Positions 8,475 through 17,504 of a DNA stretch of 64,000 nucleotides are shown here, piece by piece (the stretch's first letter is position 1; each line of letters opens with the position of its first letter). This DNA comes from JAABRB01 sp963735025. GTDB taxonomy: Bacteria; Pseudomonadota; Gammaproteobacteria; Burkholderiales; SG8-39. The position numbers and the translations under genes are program-made. Location of the stretch: NCBI GenBank assembly GCA_963735025.1, contig CAVTJG010000019.1:43057-107056 (forward strand), read 5' to 3'. The notes beneath the pieces are model-generated. The model was not told the DNA's origin and did not search any database. It saw nothing but the letters and a program-made list of their open reading frames with translations.

Positions 8475-9263
8475 CTACAAGAACGAGCCGATGCGTCGCG
8501 GCTCGCCGAAATTGAACCAGATGACGAAGGCTCTACCCACGATGTTGGCATCGGGCACGAAGCCCCATACCCGGCTGTCACTGGAGTTGTCACGATTGTC
8601 CCCCATCATGAAATAGTGACCTGGGGGAACCGTACAGGCCATTCCTTCCGTATTGTAGGTGCAATTCTGCCGAAACGGGAATTGCTTCACGAAGGGGGGA
8701 ACGGCCGGTGCGTCCTCCTCCAGCAGGATGTGATGCTCGCGCTGACCGAACGTCTCGATGAACTGCCGCGCGAAAGTCCGCCGGTCGAGGTACTGGTAGT
8801 CGCCATCGGGCTTGAGGGGGACCTCCTGCCCGTTGATCCAGAGGCGCTTGTCCTTGTAGACCACCTTGTCGCCGGGCAGCCCGACCACGCGCTTGATATA
8901 GTCGAGCGAAGGGTCTTCCGGGTAGCGGAACACCATGACGTCGCCGCGCTTCGGATTGTTCACCTCCAGAATCTTGGTGTTCAGGATCGGCAGCCGCACG
9001 CCGTACGTGTACTTGTTGACCAAAATGAAATCGCCGACCAGCAGGGTGGGAATCATCGATCCGGAAGGGATCTTGAAGGGCTCGACCACGAACGACCGCA
9101 GCAGGAACACGACCAGGATCACGGGGAAAAAGCTCTTCGGATACTCGATCCACCACGGTTCTTTCGCGCCCGGCTGGCGCCGCTTCGCCAGATAGAGCCG
9201 GTCCAGAAGCACGAAAACACCGGTCACCACCAGGAGCGCGAACAGGATCGCGGCGAAATTCAT
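8475..9263 (-). CDS. lepB: Signal peptidase I
   Basis: LepB removes signal peptides at the outer face of the inner membrane. The 262-residue product has two N-terminal membrane segments (residues ~3-20 and ~46-62), the catalytic Ser69 in PSGSM, the general base Lys124 in YIKRVVGLPGDK, and the box E motif FMMGDNRDNSSDSR. It is 4 bp downstream of lepA, the usual lepA-lepB operon. It would process the many secreted proteins encoded elsewhere in the window. Confidence 0.97.
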   Translation of the reverse strand: MNFAAILFALLVVTGVFVLLDRLYLAKRRQPGAKEPWWIEYPKSFFPVILVVFLLRSFVVEPFKIPSGSMIPTLLVGDFILVNKYTYGVRLPILNTKILEVNNPKRGDVMVFRYPEDPSLDYIKRVVGLPGDKVVYKDKRLWINGQEVPLKPDGDYQYLDRRTFARQFIETFGQREHHILLEEDAPAVPPFVKQFPFRQNCTYNTEGMACTVPPGHYFMMGDNRDNSSDSRVWGFVPDANIVGRAFVIWFNFGEPRRIGSFL

Positions 9264-9267
9264 CGGT

Positions 9268-11061
9268 TCATTTCCCCTCGAGCTGCAAGATCGCGAGAAA
9301 CGCCTCTTGCGGAATTTCGACCGTGCCGACCTGCTTCATTCGCTTCTTGCCCGCCTTCTGTTTCTCGAGCAGCTTCTTCTTCCGCGTGATATCGCCGCCG
9401 TAGCACTTCGCAAGGACGTTCTTGCGCAGCGCCTTGACCGTCTCGCGCGCGATGATGTGCGAGCCGATCGCCGCCTGCACGGCCACGTCGAACATCTGCC
9501 GCGGGATGAGCGCACGCATCCGCGTGACGAGTTCGCGGCCACGCGATTGCGAGGTCGAGCGGTGGACCATGAGCGAGAGCGCGTCCACCCGTTCGCCGTT
9601 GATGAGAATGTCCAGCTTGACCATGTCGGCCGACCGGTATTCCTTGAAATCGTAATCGAGCGACGCGTAGCCGCGCGTGGCCGACTTGAGCTTGTCGAAA
9701 AAATCCAGCACCACTTCGTTCAGCGGCATCTCGTACACGAGCATGACCTGGCGTCCATGGTATTGCATGTTCTGCTGCGTGCCCCGCTTCTGCGTACACA
9801 ACGTGATCACGTTGCCCACGAATTCCTGCGGGACGAAGATCGTCGCCGTGATGATCGGCTCGCGTATCTCGGCGATCCGCGACGGGTCGGGCATCTTGGC
9901 CGGATTCTCGATCTGCTCCAGCGCTCCGTCGCCGGTGACGACCTCGTAGACAACCGTCGGCGCAGTGGTGACGATGTCCATGTCGTACTCGCGCTCGAGC
10001 CGTTCCTGGACGATGTCCATGTGCAGCAGCCCGAGAAATCCGCACCGGAAACCGAATCCGAGCGCCTGCGACACCTCGGGCTCGTAGTGCAGCGAAGCGT
10101 CGTTGAGCCTGAGCTTCTGCAGCGCTTCGCGCAATGCCTCGTACTGATTCGACTCGACCGGATAGATGCCGGCGAACACCTGCGGCTTGATCTCCTTGAA
10201 GTCGGGCAGCGCCTGCGCCGCCGGTCGATCGGCCAGCGTGACAGTGTCGCCGACCCGGGCGGCCTGGAGCTCCTTGATGCCCGAGATCACGAATCCGACC
10301 TCGCCGGCCGATAACCGCTCCCGAACCTGCGATTTCGGTGTGAACACGCCCACCTGCTCGCACAGATAGGTCGCCCGTGAAGACATGAGCATCAGGCGGT
10401 CTTTGGGTGCGAGCGTTCCGTCCACCACGCGGACCAGCATGATCACACCGACGTAGTTGTCGAACCATGAATCGATGATCAGCGCCTTGAACGGTGCATC
10501 CCGATCGCCCTTCGGCGGTGGCACACGGGTGATCACCGCCTCGAGCGCGTCCTGCACGCCTTCACCGGTCTTGGCACTCACGCGCACGGCGTCCTGGGCG
10601 GCGATTCCGATGACGTCCTCGATCTCCTGAATGGCGCGTTCGGGATTCGCAGAGGGCAGATCGAGCTTGTTCAGCACCGGCACCACCTCGACACCCTGCT
10701 CGATCGCGGCGTAGCAATTTGCGACGGTCTGGGCCTCCACGCCCTGGCTGGCGTCCACGACCAGCAGCGCACCCTCGCAGGCCGCGAGCGACCGCGAGAC
10801 CTCGTAGGAGAAATCGACGTGTCCAGGTGTGTCGATCAGGTTCAGGACGTACGCCTGACCGTCTCGCCCGACGTAGCGCAGCACGGCCGTCTGCGCCTTG
10901 ATCGTGATGCCGCGCTCACGCTCCAGATCCATCGAATCGAGCACTTGCTCCGACATCTCCCGGTCGGAAAGCCCGCCACAGAGCTGGATAAAGCGGTCCG
11001 CAAGCGTGGACTTGCCGTGATCGATGTGGGCGATGATGGAGAAGTTTCGAATATGCTGCAT
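9268..11061 (-). CDS. lepA: Elongation factor 4 (LepA)
   Basis: LepA is a translational GTPase that acts on stalled or mis-set ribosomes. The 597-residue product has the G1 motif AHIDHGKSTLADR, G3 DTPGHVDF, G4 NKLDLPSA, an EF-G-like domain arrangement, and the LepA-specific C-terminal domain (MLVYEMPLNEVVLDFFDKLKS..., and the basic tail). Length is exactly that of the family. About 160 bp separates it from the terminator that closes the upstream stress operon, so a promoter for lepA-lepB probably lies in 11062-11175. Confidence 0.97.
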   Translation of the reverse strand: MQHIRNFSIIAHIDHGKSTLADRFIQLCGGLSDREMSEQVLDSMDLERERGITIKAQTAVLRYVGRDGQAYVLNLIDTPGHVDFSYEVSRSLAACEGALLVVDASQGVEAQTVANCYAAIEQGVEVVPVLNKLDLPSANPERAIQEIEDVIGIAAQDAVRVSAKTGEGVQDALEAVITRVPPPKGDRDAPFKALIIDSWFDNYVGVIMLVRVVDGTLAPKDRLMLMSSRATYLCEQVGVFTPKSQVRERLSAGEVGFVISGIKELQAARVGDTVTLADRPAAQALPDFKEIKPQVFAGIYPVESNQYEALREALQKLRLNDASLHYEPEVSQALGFGFRCGFLGLLHMDIVQERLEREYDMDIVTTAPTVVYEVVTGDGALEQIENPAKMPDPSRIAEIREPIITATIFVPQEFVGNVITLCTQKRGTQQNMQYHGRQVMLVYEMPLNEVVLDFFDKLKSATRGYASLDYDFKEYRSADMVKLDILINGERVDALSLMVHRSTSQSRGRELVTRMRALIPRQMFDVAVQAAIGSHIIARETVKALRKNVLAKCYGGDITRKKKLLEKQKAGKKRMKQVGTVEIPQEAFLAILQLEGK

Positions 11062-11174
11062 CAGGCAGATTGCCGGACCTTTCGAGGCGGGCGTGCGGGA
11101 AACGATTATTAGGCTCCCGCAGTTGGGCTCACACTACTGGGCCCCCGCAAAAAGTGAAGATCCTGAAAAAGGTG

Positions 11175-11200
11175 CAAAAAAGGGTGCCGTCTGGCACCCC
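11175..11200 (-). terminator. Rho-independent terminator of the rpoE-mucD-glutaredoxin operon
   Basis: A perfect 7-bp stem GGGTGCC/GGCACCC with a 4-base loop lies at 11182-11199. Read on the minus strand it is followed by a run of T (complement of the A run at 11176-11181). It lies just after the glutaredoxin stop at 11226. Confidence 0.88.
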
Positions 11201-11225
11201 TCAAGCCTACCTAAGCGCCCGAATT

Positions 11226-11480
11226 CTAGCGGATTTCCGTGAGATAGGCACGCACTCGCTGCGGATCCAGGAAATGGCGGCAGAGCAACGTGTCACCGTG
11301 CGCGAGCACGGGAACCTGATCGCCGTATTTCGACGCGATCGCGGGATCACCATCCACGTCGACGTAGCGCACGCCGACACCCCACTCGGTCGCCAGCGGC
11401 GCGAGCGCCTCTGCCATGTCGTCACAAAGGTGGCAGTGCTTCCGGCCAAAGAGCGTGAGTGTCGGGGCAGGATCACCCAC
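11226..11480 (-). CDS. Glutaredoxin-family thiol protein (DUF836 type)
   Basis: This 84-residue thioredoxin-fold protein has an N-terminal CHLC redox motif (FGRKHCHLCDDM), a cis-Pro region (DQVPVLAHGDTLL) and an ending typical of the glutaredoxin-like DUF836 family. The cytoplasmic partner is unknown. It overlaps the mucD stop by 8 bp and is the last gene before the terminator, so it is transcribed with the sigma-E operon. That link to envelope stress is inferred from position only. Confidence 0.85.
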   Translation of the reverse strand: MGDPAPTLTLFGRKHCHLCDDMAEALAPLATEWGVGVRYVDVDGDPAIASKYGDQVPVLAHGDTLLCRHFLDPQRVRAYLTEIR

Positions 11481-12918
11481 GCGGTTCGCCCTTGATGGTC
11501 GCGAATAGATTGATGCCGCCGCGCCGGATCTGGAGCGTCAGCGTCGCGCTCTTGTCGAGCTTCGCAAGAACCTTGTTGAACTGCTCGGCGCTGGTCAGGT
11601 CGGTCGTCACGCCCTTGGCCGTCAGCGAGACGATCACATCGCCGGGCCGAATGTCGCCGCGTGGCTCGCCGCGCACCTCGTCGACCACGACCCCGCCATT
11701 CAGCGCGAGCTCGCGGCGCTTGTCCTGCGCCAGGTCGCTGACGACCAGGCCCAGCCGGTTCGCGGCGAGCACGGGCTTGTCTGGACCCGGCGGCGTCGCC
11801 ACTCCCGCGACGCGATCGTCCGGAATCTCGCCGACCGATACCGTGACTTCGCGCGGCGACCCTTTGCGCCAGACCTGGATGCCCGCACGCGTCCCAGGCC
11901 GGGTCGCCGCGACGATGCGCGGCAGGTCCATCGAGCTCTCGACGTCCTTGCCGTTGAACTTGAGGATGATGTCCCCGGTCTCGACACCGGCCGCTTCGGC
12001 GGGCCCGCCCTTCTCGACTGCGTTCACGAGCGCACCGCGCGGCCGATCGAGGCCGAACGAATCGGAAAGCTCTCTGGTGACCTCCTGGATCACCACTCCG
12101 ATTCGACCCCGGCTCACGCGCCCGTTGGTCCGCAGCTGGTTCTGGACGTCCATCGCCACGTCGATCGGGATGGCGAACGAAAGCCCCATGAAACCGCCGG
12201 TGCGGCTGTAGATCTGGGAATTGATTCCGACCACTTCGCCCTTGAGGTTGAAGAGCGGTCCACCCGAATTGCCGGGATTGATCGCCACGTCGGTCTGGAG
12301 AAACGGCACGAAATTTTCCTGCGGCAGCGAACGTCCCTTCGCGCTGACGATACCGGCCGTGACAGTGTTCTCGAATCCGAACGGCGACCCGATGGCCAGC
12401 ACCCATTCACCGACCCGCAGACTGCTCGGGTCGCCCAGCGTGACCGCCTGCAGTCCGCTGGCTTCGATCTTGATCAGAGCGACGTCGGTGCGGCGATCCG
12501 CTCCGATCACCCGTGCCTTGAACTCGCGCTTGTCGTTCAGCTTGACGGTGATCTCGTCCGCCGAATCCACCACGTGGGAGTTCGTGAGGACGTAGCCATC
12601 CGGGCTGATAATGAATCCGGACCCGAGCGACTGGCTCTCGAAATCGCGCGGTCCCTGGGGCCCCTGGGGACCGGGCGGAATGAACCGGCGGAGAAAATCG
12701 TCGAAAGGATTGTTTTCGTCCAGCGGGGGCACTCCCGGCTGCCCGCGCTGCTGACTCTGTTTCGGTCGCGCCTGCGTGGTGCTGATGTTCACGACCGAGG
12801 CGCCGTGGCTGTCGACGATCTGCGTGAAGTCCGGCAGTCCCCGGCTCTGGGCCGATGCGTCAAACGTGAGTCCGGCAGCCAGGAGCAGGCCGACGGCGAA
12901 AATTGACTTGATCATCAT
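11473..12918 (-). CDS. mucD: DegP/MucD-type periplasmic serine endoprotease
   Basis: This periplasmic quality-control protease/chaperone degrades misfolded envelope proteins. The 481-residue product has a signal peptide (cut near ASA-QS, residue 23), catalytic triad His115 (LTNSHVV), Asp145 (RRTDVALIK), Ser218 (NPGNSGGP) and two PDZ domains (about 270-360 and 380-475). A proline/glutamine-rich linker (residues ~50-90) precedes the protease domain. It lies downstream of rpoE-rseA-rseB, as mucD does in the algU cluster of Pseudomonas, and is probably under sigma-E control. Confidence 0.94.
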   Translation of the reverse strand: MMIKSIFAVGLLLAAGLTFDASAQSRGLPDFTQIVDSHGASVVNISTTQARPKQSQQRGQPGVPPLDENNPFDDFLRRFIPPGPQGPQGPRDFESQSLGSGFIISPDGYVLTNSHVVDSADEITVKLNDKREFKARVIGADRRTDVALIKIEASGLQAVTLGDPSSLRVGEWVLAIGSPFGFENTVTAGIVSAKGRSLPQENFVPFLQTDVAINPGNSGGPLFNLKGEVVGINSQIYSRTGGFMGLSFAIPIDVAMDVQNQLRTNGRVSRGRIGVVIQEVTRELSDSFGLDRPRGALVNAVEKGGPAEAAGVETGDIILKFNGKDVESSMDLPRIVAATRPGTRAGIQVWRKGSPREVTVSVGEIPDDRVAGVATPPGPDKPVLAANRLGLVVSDLAQDKRRELALNGGVVVDEVRGEPRGDIRPGDVIVSLTAKGVTTDLTSAEQFNKVLAKLDKSATLTLQIRRGGINLFATIKGEPRG

Positions 12919-12979
12919 GGTTCCTGGAGGGGTGCGTTGATCGAGATTCTAGCCGGCTGCGCGACGCGCGCGTCGCCCA

Positions 12980-13960
12980 TCATTGCGCACGGCGCTCGAC
13001 GGAGTTGGCAATGAGACGCACGCTCTCGGCGGGAACCTCCCCCACCGCGGTCACCAGGTGCTCGTCGACTTGACGGCTGTAGATGTTTACCGCCCCCTTG
13101 CGGGACGCGCCCAGCTGAGGGGAATGCAACTTCAGCGCGAGCGGCTCGATGAACACCGAGACCGCCGCGAGGCCGTCAGACACCACGATCTGGCCGACCG
13201 CGTGGCCGCCTCCCGCGTCGCGTCGGAGCGTGGTGACCCGGCTGAAGCCTGCCGGAAGGGTGTTGATCGCCCAGCCGAGCTCCGCCAGATCGACGGCAGA
13301 TGCTTGATGATCTTCAATGTTCCATTCGCTTCCAGCGCTGGCGTAGCGCGCACGCAGAAGGTCTTTGTCGATCGGGCCACCGATCGTGAGCTGGGTGAAC
13401 GAGAATCGTTCGACCATCTTTCCCCGCTCGTCGAATGCCTTGGCCGTCACGAGAAGCCCGCTCTCGATATCTGCGCACAGCTTGTGTCCGTAGCGCAGAT
13501 TGTCCTTCGGCACGAGGATGATCGATTGACAGTCGCGGCCGGCGGTCCGCTCGACGCCGCCTTTGCGGATGTCATACTGGTCGGCGATGACGCTCACGTC
13601 TGCGTGGCGTAAGGGGAACGGCTTGGCGTTCATGCCTCGTTCCACCTTCACGGTCATCGTCGCCGGAAGATAGCATCTCAACTCATCGTTCACCCGAACG
13701 ATCTCGCGCGGGGTTCCGTCGAGCGCCTCGAGCCGCTCGCGGATCCCGCTCGCATCGACGACTCGCGTGATCCGTGACGTCTCGACGTCTTCGTCATGCT
13801 GATAGACGAATGTGCCCCGGTAGCTCAAACGCTCGCTTGCCGAGTAGATGCGCCCCAGCCAATCGCTTGCGTCCCCCGAGCCCTCTGCAGCGGCGTCGGC
13901 AACGTAGAACAGGGATGTCGCAGTGAGTGCCGCGGCAACGGCGAACGCCTTCATTCTCAA
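12980..13960 (-). CDS. rseB: Sigma-E regulatory protein RseB/MucB
   Basis: RseB is a periplasmic lipid-sensing protein that protects RseA from proteolysis. The 326-residue product has a signal peptide (AVAAALTATSLFYVADAAAEG), the MucB/RseB N-terminal domain (ERLSYRGTFVYQH, typical) and the C-terminal domain (INTLPAGFSRVTTLRR). It overlaps the rseA stop by 4 bp (ATGA), so it is translationally coupled. The protein could equally be called MucB. Confidence 0.94.
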   Translation of the reverse strand: MRMKAFAVAAALTATSLFYVADAAAEGSGDASDWLGRIYSASERLSYRGTFVYQHDEDVETSRITRVVDASGIRERLEALDGTPREIVRVNDELRCYLPATMTVKVERGMNAKPFPLRHADVSVIADQYDIRKGGVERTAGRDCQSIILVPKDNLRYGHKLCADIESGLLVTAKAFDERGKMVERFSFTQLTIGGPIDKDLLRARYASAGSEWNIEDHQASAVDLAELGWAINTLPAGFSRVTTLRRDAGGGHAVGQIVVSDGLAAVSVFIEPLALKLHSPQLGASRKGAVNIYSRQVDEHLVTAVGEVPAESVRLIANSVERRAQ

Positions 13961-14463
13961 CGCGCCGGCGTGGATTCGGAAACGGTCCGGACGTAAGGCG
14001 CCACGCCCGACATCGCGGAGGACGGCGAGAATCTCTGATGCGCCAGGAGGTAGTCGCCCACGTCCTGCGCAACCGGCACCACGGGTGCGGTGGCTACCGG
14101 CGCGACCACAGCGTTCCGGGCTTCGACGATTGGCGACGACGTCAGCTGAGGCAGGCCTACCCAGGCAACGAATGCCACCGCCGCAATGCTCGCGGCAAGG
14201 GGCAGTGCGTACCGCAGCGGGCCGCGCAGCACGCCCGCCTTCGGCCGCGCGCGCGGCGCGATAACCGTGGGCTCCGCGGCCAGGCGGCTTGCGAACGATT
14301 CCGAAAGCGCTCCTCCGCCGGTGTCGCGCAGCGCGTCACCGATGAGGTGGTACATCTCCCAGCTCTGGCGCAGCTCCCCGTCCTCCTTCAAGCGATCCAG
14401 GCAGCGCTCGCACTCCGCGCGGTCTCCCTGGTCGTCCATCATCGCCGAGAGTTGTTCCTTCAT
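13957..14463 (-). CDS. rseA: Anti-sigma-E factor RseA/MucA
   Basis: This single-pass inner-membrane protein holds RpoE inactive. The 168-residue product starts MKEQLSAMMDD, with the cytoplasmic anti-sigma domain (CLDRLKEDGELRQSWEMYHLIGDALR, classic RseA). It has one transmembrane helix around residues 88-105 and a periplasmic tail for RseB/DegS. It lies 4 bp after rpoE and overlaps rseB. Confidence 0.93.
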   Translation of the reverse strand: MKEQLSAMMDDQGDRAECERCLDRLKEDGELRQSWEMYHLIGDALRDTGGGALSESFASRLAAEPTVIAPRARPKAGVLRGPLRYALPLAASIAAVAFVAWVGLPQLTSSPIVEARNAVVAPVATAPVVPVAQDVGDYLLAHQRFSPSSAMSGVAPYVRTVSESTPAR

Positions 14464-14467
14464 CGCT

Positions 14468-15067
14468 TCACCACCTCTTGTCCTTGCGTGTTTCGATCAG
14501 CGGTCGCAGCCTGGCCGCAATCGCCTCGCGAGCGCGGAAGATACGCGACCTTACCGTCCCGATCGGGCAATTCATGATGCCTGCAATCTCCTCGTAGCTC
14601 AGCCCCTCGATCTCGCGGAGGGTGATTGCTGTGCGCAATTCATCCGGCAACTCTTCCATCGTAGCGTTCACGGTCTCGGCAACCTCCTTGGACATCAGCA
14701 CGCTTTCGGGCGTATTGATGTCGCGCAACTGATCGCCGTCCTCGAACGACTCCGCCTCCTCCGAATCGAACTCCGTGGTGGTGGGCGCCCGGCGCCCCAT
14801 CGCCACGAGATAGTTCTTGGCCGTGTTGATGCCTATCCGGTACAGCCACGTGTAGAACGCGCTGTCACCGCGAAACGAAGGCAGCGCCCGGTACGCCTTG
14901 ATGAACGATTCCTGGGCAACGTCTTCAACTTCCGCAGGGTCCCGGATAAATCGCGACAGCAGCCGCCACAGCTTGCGCTCGTACTTGGTGACAAGCAGCC
15001 CGAACGCCTGCTTGTCGCCGCGCTGCGCGCGCTCTACCAGCTGCTGGTCGATCTCGCGATCACCCAT
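14468..15067 (-). CDS. rpoE: RNA polymerase sigma-E factor (RpoE/AlgU)
   Basis: This ECF sigma factor controls the envelope-stress response. The 199-residue product has region 2 (AFGLLVTKYERKLWRLLSRFIRDPAEVEDVAQESFIKAYRAL) and region 4 (LREIEGLSYEEIAGIMNCPIGTVRSRIFRAREAI). I used the ATG at 15067 (MGDREIDQQLV), the usual N-terminus; a start at 15088 would add seven residues. It heads the operon rpoE-rseA-rseB-mucD-glutaredoxin. A sigma-E-like promoter is seen about 100 bp upstream, which would give autoregulation. Confidence 0.96.
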   Translation of the reverse strand: MGDREIDQQLVERAQRGDKQAFGLLVTKYERKLWRLLSRFIRDPAEVEDVAQESFIKAYRALPSFRGDSAFYTWLYRIGINTAKNYLVAMGRRAPTTTEFDSEEAESFEDGDQLRDINTPESVLMSKEVAETVNATMEELPDELRTAITLREIEGLSYEEIAGIMNCPIGTVRSRIFRAREAIAARLRPLIETRKDKRW

Positions 15068-15167
15068 CCGATCGCCTGCGTCGGGCAAACGCCTTACCGT
15101 TCAGGCGTTTAGTCCCGCTCTCTCCAGGCACGGCGGCAATCGCCGACACCGCACACAACCTCGCTCG

Positions 15168-15196
15168 TAAAGACATGGCGCAATCCAATTAGTTCA
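15168..15196 (-). promoter_or_regulatory. rpoE: Candidate sigma-E-type promoter of rpoE
   Basis: On the minus strand, TGAACTA (15190-15196) is followed after 16 bases by TCTTTA (15168-15173). This resembles the ECF/sigma-E pattern GAACTT-N16-TCTRA, and sits about 100 bp upstream of rpoE. The -10 match is partial. Confidence 0.4.
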
Positions 15197-15228
15197 GTCC
15201 GACCAAGGGTCTTTCGGATCCATGTGGC

Positions 15229-15666
15229 TCAGATCACACCTGTTCTTGCCCGGCCGCGTGGACGCGGCCGCCACCGCAACCAGACGCGCAGTTCCCGGCG
15301 CGCCGCATCTTCCATGGCATCGGGGAGCAATGCGAGCGGCAGCCGACTCCGCCCAGCCTCCTTCAGACCAATGACCATCAGCCAGGGGGCCACTACTGCG
15401 CCACTCACATGCGCAGCCACATGCCAATCGCCATCGCCGTCCCGCCAGACCGCACTGCCGTCCGGCCTGAGCATGAGTTCGCGCACCGCGCTGCGCCGCC
15501 ACTGCAGCATTTCGCCCAGGAGTACGGTCATCGAAAGTGCCAGACCCAGCACACAGATCACTGCGGCAGCCACGGGCAGAGCGACGAACACTGCGACCGC
15601 GGCCAGTGCATGCAAGGCTCCCGCTAATGCGGCACCCAGGGGCGATGGTCTGATCAGCACGGGCAC
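15229..15666 (-). CDS. YgfX/CptA-like small membrane protein
   Basis: The 145-residue protein has two close N-terminal hydrophobic helices (residues ~12-48, A/V/L-rich), then a soluble part with HVSGAVVAPWLMVIGL and the ending LLPDAMEDAARRELRVWLRWRP. That ending matches the YgfX family pattern in which LLPD-x-RRLRVWLR is conserved. E. coli YgfX (CptA) was described as a membrane toxin-like protein paired with SdhE. No sdhE-like gene is next to it, so a toxin role should not be assumed. It lies between rpoE and fabF on the same strand as both. Confidence 0.7.
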   Translation of the reverse strand: MPVLIRPSPLGAALAGALHALAAVAVFVALPVAAAVICVLGLALSMTVLLGEMLQWRRSAVRELMLRPDGSAVWRDGDGDWHVAAHVSGAVVAPWLMVIGLKEAGRSRLPLALLPDAMEDAARRELRVWLRWRPRPRGRARTGVI

Positions 15667-15683
15667 GCAGTTCGCTCGGGCGG

Positions 15684-16922
15684 TCAGACCCGAACGAAAA
15701 TCAGCGTCCCGTTCGTGCCACCGAAACCGAACGAATTGGAGAGCGCGGCACGAATGGACATCCGCCGCGCTTCCCGCGGCACGTAGTCCAGGTCACACGC
15801 ATCATCCTGCTCGACCAGATTTGCGGTCGGTGGTGCCACCTGCTCGTGAACGGCAAGTGCGGAAAACACCGCCTCCACCCCGCCCGCGGCGCCCAGCAGA
15901 TGACCGGTCATGGATTTCGTGGAGCTCATCGCGAGGCGCCTGGCGTGATCACCGAAGCAGCGCTTCACCGCGACCGTCTCGGCGATGTCGCCGAGCTGCG
16001 TGGATGTGCCATGTGCGTTGATGTAGTCGATCTGATCCGGGTTGAGCCGCGCGTTCCTGAGCGCGTTTGCCATGCAGCGCGCGGCACCCTCGCCGTCCTC
16101 CGCGGGCTGGGTGATGTGGAATGCGTCGGCACTCATCCCGTACCCCGCGAGCTCCGCGTAGATTCGCGCGCCGCGCCGGCGCGCATGCTCGTATTCTTCG
16201 AGGACGACGCACCCGGCGCCTTCGCCCAGCACGAATCCGTCGCGTCCCTTGTCCCAGGGGCGACTGGCCGTCGCGGGATCGTCGTTGCGCGTGGACAGCG
16301 CGCGCGCCGCGCAGAAACCTCCCACGCCGAGCGGGGAGATGGTCGACTCCGCACCTCCCGCGACCATCACGTCAGCGTCACCGTACTCGATCAACCGACC
16401 CGCGTCTCCGATCGTGTGAGCACTGGTCGTGCACGCCGTCACCATCGCGAGATTGGGGCCCTTGAGGCCCAGCATGATCGAAAGCTGTCCCGCGATCATG
16501 TTGATGATGGTGCCCGGAACAAAGAATGGCGAAATCTTCCGCGCGCCGCCGCTTCGATAGCCGTCGTGAGTTTCCTCGATCAACGGCAGGCCGCCGATTC
16601 CGGATCCGATGTTGGCGCCGGCGCGCTCCAGGTCGATCTTCGCGAGGTCGAGGCCGGAATCACGAACCGCCTGCATGCTCGCCGCGATGCCGTAGTGGAT
16701 AAACTTGTCGAAGCGCCGCAGTTCCTTTGGCCCAAGGTATGCGGTGGCGTCAAAGCCCTTCACCTCGCCTGCGATCTGGCTGGGAAACGCGGCCGCGTCG
16801 AATTGGGTAATGCGGGAGATCCCGGGCCTCCCGGCCAGAATCTCCGCCCAAGCCGACTCGACCGTATTGCCGACCGGGCAGACAAGTCCGACGCCGGTGA
16901 CGACTACGCGGCGTCGCGACAC
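15684..16922 (-). CDS. fabF: 3-oxoacyl-[ACP] synthase II
   Basis: FabF elongates acyl chains by condensing malonyl-ACP with acyl-ACP. The 412-residue thiolase-fold enzyme carries the Cys-His-His triad: VTACTTSAH (Cys), NAHGTSTQLGD (His) and STKSMTGHLLGAAGG (Lys and His). It ends SNSFGFGGTNGTLIF as expected. It is directly downstream of acpP, completing the plsX-fabH-fabD-fabG-acpP-fabF cluster. Confidence 0.97.
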   Translation of the reverse strand: MSRRRVVVTGVGLVCPVGNTVESAWAEILAGRPGISRITQFDAAAFPSQIAGEVKGFDATAYLGPKELRRFDKFIHYGIAASMQAVRDSGLDLAKIDLERAGANIGSGIGGLPLIEETHDGYRSGGARKISPFFVPGTIINMIAGQLSIMLGLKGPNLAMVTACTTSAHTIGDAGRLIEYGDADVMVAGGAESTISPLGVGGFCAARALSTRNDDPATASRPWDKGRDGFVLGEGAGCVVLEEYEHARRRGARIYAELAGYGMSADAFHITQPAEDGEGAARCMANALRNARLNPDQIDYINAHGTSTQLGDIAETVAVKRCFGDHARRLAMSSTKSMTGHLLGAAGGVEAVFSALAVHEQVAPPTANLVEQDDACDLDYVPREARRMSIRAALSNSFGFGGTNGTLIFVRV

Positions 16923-17009
16923 GATGTGGTGCCCAACAAAGTGGTACCCAAGAATGCGGTCCCCAGGGATGCCCCGTTGCAGCGGGGGCGCGAAAGAGGC
17001 AGGGGCCGG

Positions 17010-17252
17010 TCAGGCCTTCTTCGTGTGGGCGACGATGAAATCGATCGCCTGCTGGACGGTGGTGATCTTCTCGGCCTCCTCGTCCGGAATCTCGGTCTCG
17101 AACTCCTCCTCGAGTGCCATCACGAGCTCCACGGTATCGAGGGAGTCCGCCCCCAGATCGTCCACGAACCGGGATTCGTTCTTTATTTCCGATTCGTTCA
17201 CGCCGAGTTGCTCGGCGACGATCTTTCTGACTCGTTGATCGACGTTTTCCAT
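17010..17252 (-). CDS. acpP: Acyl carrier protein
   Basis: AcpP carries growing acyl chains on phosphopantetheine. The 80-residue acidic product has the attachment site Ser37 in DDLGADSLDTVELVMALEEE and the usual four-helix length. It lies between fabG (about 250 bp upstream) and fabF (about 90 bp downstream). The larger gap before it probably holds its own strong promoter. Confidence 0.98.
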   Translation of the reverse strand: MENVDQRVRKIVAEQLGVNESEIKNESRFVDDLGADSLDTVELVMALEEEFETEIPDEEAEKITTVQQAIDFIVAHTKKA

Positions 17253-17504
17253 GCTGACTCCTTCCCCATTGTCCTGACTTGTACTTGCTTGCCCTGCGTG
17301 GGCCTATCCGAGCCGCGCAATTCTAGCAGAATCGACCCGTCGCTCCGTACCTACCGGAACATCACCTAACTGCGTATCCAGAAGCGCGGCGCACGCACGA
17401 GGGGATATACAAGGTGCCTGCCCCTTGTTCGTACTACCAGGGTTTTCCCTGCACGCTGATTTCACAAATCGAACGCCTCCGCCGGGTCATTTCTCGACGG
17501 CATG

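Noticed and set aside
15229..15666. Toxin of a toxin-antitoxin pair (CptA/YgfX)
   Set aside because: The protein looks YgfX-like, but no sdhE-type partner is adjacent and the family's toxin role is not established in this context.
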